This document shows, one piece after another, positions 36,298 through 43,701 of a stretch of DNA of 55,885 nt. The notes under the pieces were generated by a model. That model saw nothing but the letters and a program-made list of their open reading frames with translations, did no database searches and was not told the DNA's origin. The translations under genes were made by a program, and so were the position numbers. Position 1 is the stretch's first letter, and every line of letters starts with the position of its first letter. Origin of the DNA: Bacteroides sp. (lineage in GTDB: Bacteria; Bacteroidota; Bacteroidia; Bacteroidales; Muribaculaceae); the NCBI GenBank assembly GCA_014802265.1, contig JAAVCP010000024.1, positions 1 through 55,885 on the forward strand. Reading direction: 5' to 3'.

Positions 36298-36457
36298 GAG
36301 CTTCTCGGTACATGGATTCTATCCCGGCCCGGATAACTTCTGACTTTGACAATCCAAGCTTCTCACAGCAGAACTCCAATTTTTTTAATTCTGCATCCGA
36401 CATTCTAAGCCTGTACTGGTTTGTCTTTGCATCATCCAGGCGAGGTCGTGCCGCCAT
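36287..36457 (-). CDS. Ribbon-helix-helix regulator 3
   Basis: 56 residues from ATG 36457 (GGGGGTGA upstream). QYRLRMSDAELKKLEFCCEKLGLSKSEVIRAGIESMYREA has the beta strand, helix 1, and GLSKSEVIRAGI helix 2 of CopG/Arc-type repressors. Its promoter carries two GGATATCC palindromes, so it is probably autoregulated. Confidence 0.85.
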   Translation of the reverse strand: MAARPRLDDAKTNQYRLRMSDAELKKLEFCCEKLGLSKSEVIRAGIESMYREALKK

Positions 36458-36475
36458 ATTGTCTCACCCCCGTAA

Positions 36476-36520
36476 TTGGATATCCATTTATTATTATACT
36501 TGGATATCCAACAATGTCAA
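36476..36520 (-). promoter_or_regulatory. Autoregulated promoter of RHH regulator 3
   Basis: TTGACA (36515-36520), 16-bp spacer, TATAAT (36493-36498). Palindromes TGGATATCCA (36477-36486, downstream of the start) and TTGGATATCCAA (36500-36511, in the spacer), centres 24 bp apart. Confidence 0.8.
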
Positions 36521-36530
36521 GATGGTTTTT

Positions 36531-36570
36531 AAAAAAAATTCACCCTCCGCCACAAAACATGGCGGAGGGT
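36531..36570 (-). terminator. Terminator of lipoprotein gene
   Basis: ACCCTCCGCC / GGCGGAGGGT (36542-36551, 36561-36570), then eight T on the minus strand. Strong. Confidence 0.85.
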
Positions 36571-36578
36571 ATTTGTAC

Positions 36579-37508
36579 CTATTCTGTGGTCACAGTTATT
36601 GGGCTAGTGTCGATGCGCTGATCGTTTTGATCAAAAATGTGGAAAGAAAACTCCATATTTTCAATTTCTCCAATTTCATTTTCCTCAAGAGAAGAATTTG
36701 AAATTTTAATCATTGTCAACGCACATTTGCCTGCCATCACTTCTTCTGAAAAAATAGTGCGCACCATAAAACCATTTACCGAAACGTCCCTCACCTGAGC
36801 TGTAATATCTTCTTCCGTTGCATTTTCTATAAACAGGGAGAGACCTGCGTCAGACCCGGAATCAGGCTGAGCAAGGCCCTTCGAAACAATGCGAATACCG
36901 TTTTCATTGTATATCTCTGTTCCAGAATCATCAAAACTGTATTCATACGTATCGAAAACAGATGTTTTTACCTGTATCTTATCTGAATCAATATACTCAA
37001 TCTCATCACCAAAAATATGGAACGAGAACTCAATGTCCGCTATTGTTCTGATTCCACAAGTCTCCATATCCCGAGAAGAAAACGAAATTCTGCTATTTGC
37101 TTTCTTCCCAGCCGCTACCGTGCATGAAAAAATAGTGCCCATCATATACCCGTTCACGGAAGTTTTTCGATCCTGCACCGTTATGTCTACATCGGAATTA
37201 TTTTCTATCAAAAGCTTTAATTCCGCATCAAAATCTCCATCGTTTTCAAATCCCTTTGCCGTTATTACAATGCCGCCCTCGTCAAACAGAACCTGTTCTG
37301 ACACTGTCTCTTTAACGACCGGGCTATCGCTCACTTCTTCTTGAGCGTTTGGGCTTTCGGTTGCTTCTATGGGCTCAAATGTAGCGGTGGCTTCGGTCTT
37401 GGACTCCAGCGTAGGCGTGGGTTCCACCTCGTTGCTCTCTCCCCCACACCCTACCAACGAAACCAACATCAACCCAGCCAAGATCAATGCCAACAATTTC
37501 TTTCTCAT
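36579..37508 (-). CDS. Secreted lipoprotein with two tandem domains
   Basis: 309 residues. Signal peptide MRKKLLALILAGLMLVSLVGC with lipobox LVGC (Cys 21), then a Thr/Pro/Glu linker (22-75). Two homologous beta domains of about 105 residues: 75-185 (GGIVITAKGF..., ENNSDVDITVQDRKTSVNGYMMGTIF..., IEFSFHIFGD) and 200-305 (NGIRIVSKGL..., ENATEEDITAQVRDVSVNGFMVRTIF..., MEFSFHIFDQ). AT-rich compared with neighbours. Own terminator. A typical lysogenic-conversion (moron) gene; surface blocking of phage entry is a plausible role, not shown. Confidence 0.9.
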   Translation of the reverse strand: MRKKLLALILAGLMLVSLVGCGGESNEVEPTPTLESKTEATATFEPIEATESPNAQEEVSDSPVVKETVSEQVLFDEGGIVITAKGFENDGDFDAELKLLIENNSDVDITVQDRKTSVNGYMMGTIFSCTVAAGKKANSRISFSSRDMETCGIRTIADIEFSFHIFGDEIEYIDSDKIQVKTSVFDTYEYSFDDSGTEIYNENGIRIVSKGLAQPDSGSDAGLSLFIENATEEDITAQVRDVSVNGFMVRTIFSEEVMAGKCALTMIKISNSSLEENEIGEIENMEFSFHIFDQNDQRIDTSPITVTTE

Positions 37509-37597
37509 ATAGATATACCGCCTTTCATAAATGAATTTATTGTCGGTTTTGATTTTATCATGTCAATATGGAAAGGTCAACCCCGCCAAACTCGAAA

Positions 37598-37621
37598 GGG
37601 CCGGGGATCACTCCCCGGCCC
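37598..37621 (-). terminator. Late-operon terminator (copy B)
   Basis: GGGCCGGGG / CCCCGGCCC around ATCACT; only TTTC follows on the minus strand, so weaker tail than copy A. First strong hairpin after the last late gene. Confidence 0.6.
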
Positions 37622-37747
37622 TTCCTGCTCCCTCTGGCACCCTTAGGCCGTCTGCGGCGCTCTCTGGTGCGTCCTGACGGGCTCCTCGTGGTGCCCGTGC
37701 TCCTCGGGATGCTCTTCCCTTTCGACCAGACACAGCGCCTTGTGCGC
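37599..37747. repeat. 149-bp direct repeat, copy B
   Basis: Partner of 34895-35043. Here it contains the intact 3' half of the 70-residue gene and its terminator, so this is probably the ancestral copy. Confidence 0.85.
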
Positions 37748-37855
37748 GCCCCTCAGCATGGCCAGAGCACGGATACTGTCCGGAGACAGCTCCTCGTGGG
37801 CGAGCTGCTCCATCATCTCGAGCAGCTCTTCCTTGTTTTTCTCAAGCTGGTTCAT
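37643..37855 (-). CDS. Small acidic late protein, His/Glu-rich tail
   Basis: 70 residues from ATG 37855 (AGGAGG upstream). MNQLEKNKEELLEMMEQLAHEELSPDSIRALAMLRGAHKALCLVEREEHPEEHGHHEEPVRTHQ: helical with a His/Glu-rich C-terminus that could bind metal. Last gene of the late transcript. A truncated paralogue lies at 34939. Confidence 0.75.
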   Translation of the reverse strand: MNQLEKNKEELLEMMEQLAHEELSPDSIRALAMLRGAHKALCLVEREEHPEEHGHHEEPVRTHQRAPQTA

Positions 37856-37856
37856 G

Positions 37857-38204
37857 TCATGCCTCCTTGATGTACGTTGCCAGCCGCTCCAGATCCTCGG
37901 CAAAGAAGGTCAGCTCCCCCAGGATGGGAACGGTGACCGGGAAGCCGTCCTCGGGGACAGCGCCCCGCGCCGCCTCCAGGATGCCGTCAAGGTCGATGTT
38001 CCCCTTCTCGTCCACAGCGCCCAGCTTGGCCAGCATGGGGTGGCCGGCGTACTGGTGAACGTTCTTGCGTACGGCGTAGGCCGCGCCGGCCAGGAACGCA
38101 ATCTTCTTCAGCTGCCCGTTAGGCACATTGACCGGGATCTTCGGGGCGATCTCGGCGTCAATGTATTTTACCGCCCCGGCCTCAATTTGATTGATGGTTA
38201 CCAC
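37857..38204 (-). CDS. Late protein of unknown function
   Basis: 115 residues, GTG 38204 eight bases after GGAGG. VTINQIEAGAVKYIDAEIAPKIPVNVPNGQLKKIAFLAGAAYAVRKNVHQYAGHPMLAKLGAVDEKGNIDLDGILEAARGAVPEDGFPVTVPILGELTFFAEDLERL. Alpha/beta; hydrophobic centre. Found downstream of lysin; possibly a minor virion protein. Confidence 0.75.
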   Translation of the reverse strand: MVTINQIEAGAVKYIDAEIAPKIPVNVPNGQLKKIAFLAGAAYAVRKNVHQYAGHPMLAKLGAVDEKGNIDLDGILEAARGAVPEDGFPVTVPILGELTFFAEDLERLATYIKEA

Positions 38205-38222
38205 AGCGAATTCCTCCTATTG

Positions 38223-38258
38223 AATAGGGCATGGGGCGTCTGCGCCTCATGCCCTATT
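38223..38258 (-). promoter_or_regulatory. Long intergenic hairpin between late genes
   Basis: 16-bp near-perfect stem: 38223-38238 with 38243-38258, loop of four, one G-T pair. No T-run on the minus strand. Probably an mRNA processing/stability or attenuation element between two late genes. Confidence 0.65.
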
Positions 38259-38267
38259 ATGCGCAGC

Positions 38268-38852
38268 TCAGGCGGCAGGCGTCGTGGCGGTTTCGGGGGT
38301 GATCTTCACCGCCCCCCAACCGGGACACACGCTGGTATTGGGGATCACCAGTTTAGTCATCCCCTGGAGAGCGGCCACCTGGCTCTGGACGCAGCCGATC
38401 GTCGCGGAGTTGGTGGCGTTATAGGCCACTTGCTGCATATTCACGCCGGTTTGCTCGTCCTTGTTCTTGCGGACCTCCGCCGCCAGGTCCTTGATCTGGC
38501 CCATCAGATAGGCCGTCACTTCGGTGAGCTTCTGGTCCGTGTACTTGTCTGCTTTCAGCAGGCCGATTTCTGCATCTTTCCCAGCAATGGTCTGCGCCTG
38601 GGTCAGTTCGTAGCGGGTCACCGGCGTGTTTTCGCCACAGGTCTCGGGGCGAGACTGGCCCCGCATCATCTCGGCGGCGAGCACCGCCGTCAGGACGTCG
38701 TTCTGCGCCGCAGTGGAGCGGCCGCCAAACAGGCCGGTCAGGCCCGCCAGCCCACCCATGGAGTTGAGCACGCCCAGGGACAGTCCGGCAATGCCGGTGC
38801 CCAGACCGGCGCCAGCAACACCCTTGCTGGCGTATTCCGAATTGAGTTTCAT
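38268..38852 (-). CDS. Late protein, Gly-rich N-terminus and coiled coil
   Basis: 194 residues; ATG 38852 after AGGAGGTAA. Residues 8-50 are Gly/Leu-rich and hydrophobic (GVAGAGLGTGIAGLSLGVLNSMGGLAGLTGLFGG), 85-135 charged coiled coil (TQAQTIAGKDAEIGLLKADKYTDQKLTEVTAYLMGQIKDLAAEVRKNKDE). Common in Clostridia phage genomes beside lysis genes by my recollection; function unknown. Possibly a virion or membrane-associated protein. Confidence 0.75.
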   Translation of the reverse strand: MKLNSEYASKGVAGAGLGTGIAGLSLGVLNSMGGLAGLTGLFGGRSTAAQNDVLTAVLAAEMMRGQSRPETCGENTPVTRYELTQAQTIAGKDAEIGLLKADKYTDQKLTEVTAYLMGQIKDLAAEVRKNKDEQTGVNMQQVAYNATNSATIGCVQSQVAALQGMTKLVIPNTSVCPGWGAVKITPETATTPAA

Positions 38853-38941
38853 AGAATTACCTCCTATATTTTGTGATTTTTGCGTTCAGCCCCGCCGGGC
38901 TTAGCTCCACATGGGAATCACCCCCTTTCAGCGCCGCCGCG

Positions 38942-39730
38942 TCAATCTTTGCTTCGCAGCGCCATGATAGCCGCCTCCTCGCGGGTAACAAAGTCGTGGG
39001 GGCGAGCACCGTTGGTGATGCCGGCGGCTACCGCCGCGGCCAGTTCACCCTCTGCCCAGCACTGATCGTGATCCGCTCTCAGCTCCTGGCGGTAGCGGTC
39101 CATGTACTCCTTCCACTGCTCATAGGTCAGCATATCGTCGTCCTCCTCGTCAATTTCTTTCGCCGCGGAATAATCCACCCACGGCAGCTTCCCGTGCTTC
39201 GTCCACGTCCGGCTGCCCACCGTCCCGGGGAGCTGCTTTCCCGCAACGTTCAGGCAGGTGGACTCCTGTACGCCCCAATTCCACCTGGGCGTGGATTCCA
39301 CCACCACGCCGCCGCCCACATAGATGCCGATGTGGCCGTCCATCCACACGGCCTCGCCGGGGACGATCCCGGAAAAGTCAGTGGATACCTCCCGGCAGCT
39401 GTCGATCATCTTCTTGGCATCGCAGTCTGGCACACCGTTGCAGGCGTACCCCGCGCCGCCATAGGTGCGGGACAAATCCCCGTTCCAGCCCCACAGAATG
39501 CCTTTGATGAGGCCCACGCAGTCGAACAGAAAGCCCTTCCCCTTGATGGCGTTGGCGTAGGACAGCCAACTCTTGTTGGTCTGCGCGTTGGAGCCGTTGG
39601 TGGTGGCTCTGGTAATCATCTTATCGTTGGCGGGCCACCCCCAGGGCCCCAGCATATAGCTGGTCTTGTAGTTCCTCGCGATGTTCAGCGCCTGGGCGCA
39701 GAACATCGCTGCGGTCATGATGGTGCCCAT
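38942..39730 (-). CDS. Endolysin: NlpC/P60 peptidase with SLH-like tail (complete)
   Basis: 262 residues from ATG 39730. Catalytic domain 1-170: FLFDCVGLIKGILWG with nucleophile Cys, VWMDGHIGIYVGGGVVVEST with the His, GDLSRTYGGAGYACNG between. This is the NlpC/P60 (gamma-D-Glu-diaminopimelate peptidase) pattern. The C-terminus EGELAAAVAAGITNGARPHDFVTREEAAIMALRS is one S-layer-homology-like module that would anchor the enzyme to wall polymers. No signal peptide, so export needs the holin at 39732. Confidence 0.92.
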   Translation of the reverse strand: MGTIMTAAMFCAQALNIARNYKTSYMLGPWGWPANDKMITRATTNGSNAQTNKSWLSYANAIKGKGFLFDCVGLIKGILWGWNGDLSRTYGGAGYACNGVPDCDAKKMIDSCREVSTDFSGIVPGEAVWMDGHIGIYVGGGVVVESTPRWNWGVQESTCLNVAGKQLPGTVGSRTWTKHGKLPWVDYSAAKEIDEEDDDMLTYEQWKEYMDRYRQELRADHDQCWAEGELAAAVAAGITNGARPHDFVTREEAAIMALRSKD

Positions 39731-39731
39731 A

Positions 39732-39932
39732 TCAGCCCTCCACCTCCGGCAGACCCGCCACGCTGGTGAGCAGGGACAGCACACCGGCCAGCACCGACGC
39801 GGACACCACCACGGGCCAGTCCACGGCTGACAACACCGCCGATGCGCCGATGGTGGCCACGGCGGTCTGCGCCATGGTCTTGACGGCCCGGATGGCCGCC
39901 GCCTTCAGCCATTTCTTCATGTAGTTGTTCAT
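39732..39932 (-). CDS. Holin, r1t type (second copy)
   Basis: Identical to 436-636; here followed by the complete endolysin. Confidence 0.9.
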   Translation of the reverse strand: MNNYMKKWLKAAAIRAVKTMAQTAVATIGASAVLSAVDWPVVVSASVLAGVLSLLTSVAGLPEVEG

Positions 39933-39979
39933 CTTGTGTACCTCCTGTATAATTTAACTTGCTGGTAACTTGCCGCGGA

Positions 39980-40282
39980 TCACAGTCCAATCTTGGCCAG
40001 CAGGAACGCAATCACGGCAGCGCACACCGCCCAAATCGCCTTTTCCACCAGTCCCTCCCACCGCTTGGCGGGTTTGGCTTGCTGGGCCTCCTGCCATTCC
40101 ACCAGCTTGTCCAGTTTATCGTTCATTGCTGTCATTTTTTCGTCCCACCGGGCATCTCTTACAGCGCGGGATTCGCGCTCCTCGTAATACCCTTTGCGGA
40201 ATGCCTCCTCGCGCCTTTGCCCTTCCTCCAGGGCTTCCACGCGGGAAACCAGGGGGCAGTTGTCGGGGCAGTTGTCCGGCAT
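39980..40282 (-). CDS. XhlA-like accessory protein (second copy)
   Basis: Identical to 684-986. Confidence 0.8.
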   Translation of the reverse strand: MPDNCPDNCPLVSRVEALEEGQRREEAFRKGYYEERESRAVRDARWDEKMTAMNDKLDKLVEWQEAQQAKPAKRWEGLVEKAIWAVCAAVIAFLLAKIGL

Positions 40283-40286
40283 GGTA

Positions 40287-40715
40287 TCACTCCTTCTCAT
40301 AAATTTCCCACACCTGTGGGTAAGCGTCCGGGCTCCACACGTTGCCGTCGATGGTGGAGCGGTACAGCGTTCCGTTGTAGTCCACAATGTCTCCGGCATT
40401 GTAGGCATCATGGGCCCCGGCGGGAGGGCTCCACACGGGATAGCCGTCCTCGGTCAGCCCCAGGGGCGTATACAGCGATGGGATCGTGCCCGGTTGCCAC
40501 TCCGCCTGACTGGTGTGAGCCTGGGCAACTTTGTACAGCTGGGGGTCGCCCACGCTGTTGACGCCGTAGGTCAGGTACTCCCCTTCCGCATAGGCCCGAT
40601 CAGGCGCCCAGGCCGGATAGACGGACGGGATCTCCAGTGCCGTGGTCTCATCCAGGGAAGTGGCGAACAGCTGGAGCGCCCGTCGGAGCTGGGCCGTGGC
40701 TTGTCGCTTATCCAT
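40287..40715 (-). CDS. Carbohydrate-binding-like tail protein (second copy)
   Basis: Identical to 991-1419. Confidence 0.65.
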   Translation of the reverse strand: MDKRQATAQLRRALQLFATSLDETTALEIPSVYPAWAPDRAYAEGEYLTYGVNSVGDPQLYKVAQAHTSQAEWQPGTIPSLYTPLGLTEDGYPVWSPPAGAHDAYNAGDIVDYNGTLYRSTIDGNVWSPDAYPQVWEIYEKE

Positions 40716-40881
40716 CCTCGTTCACCCCCAACAAAATGTTCAGCAGTTCCTCGGCGGTGGGCCTCGGCGCGGGCTCTTCCTCCAGCAGCATCCCGGTGAT
40801 GACACTGCGGTAGCGCCGTACACCGCCAACTTCCACCTCTACATAGCCCGCTTTGGGCGGCAGTTCAGGTTTTCTAATCAT
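40708..40881 (-). CDS. 57-residue tail-module protein (second copy)
   Basis: Identical to 1412-1585. Confidence 0.75.
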   Translation of the reverse strand: MIRKPELPPKAGYVEVEVGGVRRYRSVITGMLLEEEPAPRPTAEELLNILLGVNEDG

Positions 40882-40893
40882 CCGATTTCCTCC

Positions 40894-42252
40894 TTACTTG
40901 GCCTTGATATAGGTGTAACAATTTCCGATATCGATTTTTGGCACAGCGCTGGTTGGTATGGAAATCAACTTGCCATCAATCGAAAAAGCCCCCAAAACAG
41001 TGCCGCTCTGGAATTGCAGGCTCTGATACACGATCGAATACGCAGCCCCGGTCAAGTTAATGCGTTTCCATGTGCTTCCATCCAGCGGGTCCTCACCGGA
41101 CACACAGATCGAGACAGGTGTGCTTGATGTTTTGCTGCAGAAAAATGCGAGTTTTCCATTTACGTCAAAAACGCGAGTTGCGGCGGAAGAAGTCGACGAC
41201 GAGCTAACCAGTCCGATGCACTCAGCGTTGCCGGACTCGATGCCATGCAGGCAGATCAAAACCTCTTTGCTCGCCGGGCTGGTCACGCTGGGCCAAAACA
41301 CTTTTCCGTCCTTATAAAGAGGAGGAGTTAAGGAATATCCGATGGTAGCAAGGCTGATTACGGATAGCCCGTTTTTATTGAGGGTCGGGGTGCGCGTCTG
41401 ATATCCGCTGGCGGGAGACCTTGACCACGAAACTTCAAGAGACGCATCGCCCCAAAAGCGGATAAACACATACTTGTCTTCGTCCCGAACGAAGTTTACG
41501 GCGACGTAGTTGCCGCCACCAACGGCCGCAGTAACATACGATATGGTGGCTCCGCTGAAATTCGGGCTGTTCGACTGCAGCACCGCGCAGCGGCTGGAAT
41601 CGGCCTTCACGAATGCGTAGTACTTCCCGTCCACATACTCTACGTGCATCACATCATTTATCGTGGCGCTGCCAATGGACGTATTGGAATCGCTCGGAGC
41701 GGTGAACGGCTGCTCACATACGGAAACTTTAGTCAAGTAATTGACACTGCCGTTTACACCAAACACAAAGAAAATCCACCGCCCATTTACATAGAACGGC
41801 TTTGCGTAACAACATGATCCGATAGACGTAGATGTTATCGTCTTGAAATTGTCCGTCGACCAGTAGGCATAGTTGGTTTTTGCCGTAGCAGTGCTGTTTG
41901 ACCCTGTTGTAAGCACCTGGTGGGTTCCGTCTGAGGCGTAAAATTTGGCGTAGTTTGTGGAGGACAATCCGCTTATCGTATCTACCGTCTTTGATTCGGC
42001 CATGGCCTCCAGCCCAGGCAGCATCCCCGCCAGCTCCGGGTACTCAGATGTATCCAGCGGCTCCCCGTTGCACAGCAGCCAGTCGTCGCCCAGATCGGTG
42101 CGCAGCGTGGACAGGATGTCGCCGACCTTGAAAGGGGACGCAACGTCCGCCACGGCACCATCCAGCTTCTCAAAATTCTTGCTTAGCTTGGAAACCTCCA
42201 GCGGGTCAGTCCCCTCAGGCAGCCAAAGCTTCAGCTTTTCACTCTGTCTCAT
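40894..42252 (-). CDS. Tail fibre / receptor-binding candidate (second copy)
   Basis: Identical to 1598-2956. Confidence 0.7.
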   Translation of the reverse strand: MRQSEKLKLWLPEGTDPLEVSKLSKNFEKLDGAVADVASPFKVGDILSTLRTDLGDDWLLCNGEPLDTSEYPELAGMLPGLEAMAESKTVDTISGLSSTNYAKFYASDGTHQVLTTGSNSTATAKTNYAYWSTDNFKTITSTSIGSCCYAKPFYVNGRWIFFVFGVNGSVNYLTKVSVCEQPFTAPSDSNTSIGSATINDVMHVEYVDGKYYAFVKADSSRCAVLQSNSPNFSGATISYVTAAVGGGNYVAVNFVRDEDKYVFIRFWGDASLEVSWSRSPASGYQTRTPTLNKNGLSVISLATIGYSLTPPLYKDGKVFWPSVTSPASKEVLICLHGIESGNAECIGLVSSSSTSSAATRVFDVNGKLAFFCSKTSSTPVSICVSGEDPLDGSTWKRINLTGAAYSIVYQSLQFQSGTVLGAFSIDGKLISIPTSAVPKIDIGNCYTYIKAK

Positions 42253-42844
42253 GCGATCCGCCCTTTCTCAGCGCCGCCGCCTCATCCCAGGTCAGCGGCT
42301 TCGCGCCGTCCCATGTTTTTCTCAGTGCCTTTGCCAGATTCCAGGTGGCCTTGGAGCGGAACAACAGCATGGTTTTTCCATCCCCATACAGTCTCAAGGA
42401 TTCCGGCTCCCAGCCCAGATTTTCCCCGGCCAGCGTCACAGTGATATCCGCGTCGCCCGTGGAACCGATAAACAACTGAGCCAGCGCCGCATTCGCGTTT
42501 TCCACGCTGATTTCCGTCATGTCATAAATCAGGACGCCGTTCTCTTCCTTCCACGGCTGGGTTGACGTCCAGAACAGGTTCTCCCGCCCTTTCCCGGTCA
42601 AAAAAACCAGCAGCCGGGGAAGGTGGCGGCACTCTGTCACCGTCACGCCCAGTCCAGGGGAGGCGGTCTCATCCAGCTGGAGGTAGCCATAGCTACCAAC
42701 GGACGGCAGCACCTGGCGGCTCTCGAACACCGGCCACGCCCGGATCAATGCGTACAGGTTCCACTCAATGGCGTTGGCTCTGTCGGTGTTCAGCGGATCG
42801 TCTGGGGCAGGCAGATATGGAATGCCAAAGGATACATCAATCAT
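42239..42844 (-). CDS. Tail tip-associated protein, 201 residues (second copy)
   Basis: Identical to 2943-3548; its 39-bp repeat lies at 42275-42313. Confidence 0.7.
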   Translation of the reverse strand: MIDVSFGIPYLPAPDDPLNTDRANAIEWNLYALIRAWPVFESRQVLPSVGSYGYLQLDETASPGLGVTVTECRHLPRLLVFLTGKGRENLFWTSTQPWKEENGVLIYDMTEISVENANAALAQLFIGSTGDADITVTLAGENLGWEPESLRLYGDGKTMLLFRSKATWNLAKALRKTWDGAKPLTWDEAAALRKGGSHETE

Positions 42845-43701
42845 ACCGCGCCTCCTCTCGCCGCCTCATCCCAGGTCAGCGGCTTCGCGCCGTCCCAAAG
42901 GCCGTATTTTGTGCACGCCTCGTCCCAGGTCATGAAGGGCGACCAACGCACCGCGCACGTCCCGGCGGTGACGTCATAGTCATAGCGCAGTGTGGCGGAC
43001 AGAGTAAATGTGGCGTCGGTCACCGCGTCCGCGCCGCAGGATATCTTGAGTGCCGACAGGGCGTTGCCGATATCCGGGTACGGGCCCCTGACATAATCCA
43101 GCACGGCTTCCCAGCCGGTGTCCGATTCGGACACAACCCAGGCGACGCCCGCCGCTGTGACCGATGACGGGCAGACGGCGGTGATGCGCAGCTCCAGCAG
43201 GCCCACGCTGTCCAGCACAGTGCAGAAATCTCCTGGTCTGATCTCCCGGTCTGGAGGGATATATCCATTCCCGTCCGGGTCGTACCTGGCCAGGACTGCC
43301 GCACGGAAACGCCGCGCCGCCACCCAAAGGCGGTTAATGTTCTCCAGGTGGACAAACCACGGCAGCGGGTCAGCGTAGTCGTAGTCAATCCATACGGTGT
43401 CACTCCACCGCTTCCAGTGAGTGACCATACCGTTTTCATCAAACTCCACCGGCACCGCGTGGGGCACCACGGTGGGCACATAGACGCTTTCCCGCTGGGC
43501 GTCCTTCATCCGGGCGTCGATATACTCCATGGCGCCCACCACCCGGTTCATGTCCGTGGGGCCGTAGCCGCCTTTTAAGCCGCCCAGATAGGCTTCCCGA
43601 TCGGCCTGAGTCATCTTATCCCAGCCCTTGGCGCAAAGCTCCCTGGCCCGCCTTGCGTCATCCTGGACGCGGTCTGTGATGAGAGTATCAAGTATTGACA
43701 T
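42841..43701 (-). CDS. Tail tip/baseplate-like protein, 286 residues (second copy)
   Basis: Identical to 3545-4405; the partner 39-bp repeat lies at 42859-42897. Confidence 0.7.
   Translation of the reverse strand: MSILDTLITDRVQDDARRARELCAKGWDKMTQADREAYLGGLKGGYGPTDMNRVVGAMEYIDARMKDAQRESVYVPTVVPHAVPVEFDENGMVTHWKRWSDTVWIDYDYADPLPWFVHLENINRLWVAARRFRAAVLARYDPDGNGYIPPDREIRPGDFCTVLDSVGLLELRITAVCPSSVTAAGVAWVVSESDTGWEAVLDYVRGPYPDIGNALSALKISCGADAVTDATFTLSATLRYDYDVTAGTCAVRWSPFMTWDEACTKYGLWDGAKPLTWDEAARGGAV
43118..43134. repeat. Dispersed 17-bp palindrome, site 1 (second copy)
   Basis: Same site as 3822-3838. Confidence 0.85.

Noticed and set aside
1..39296. Genome-wide TAG recoding
   Set aside because: Several solid genes end in TAG without conserved continuation, so standard code is assumed.
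38942..39784. 280-residue endolysin start at 39784
   Set aside because: The extra 18 residues (MCCPCSPAW...) overlap the holin out of frame and have no ribosome site; ATG 39730 fits.
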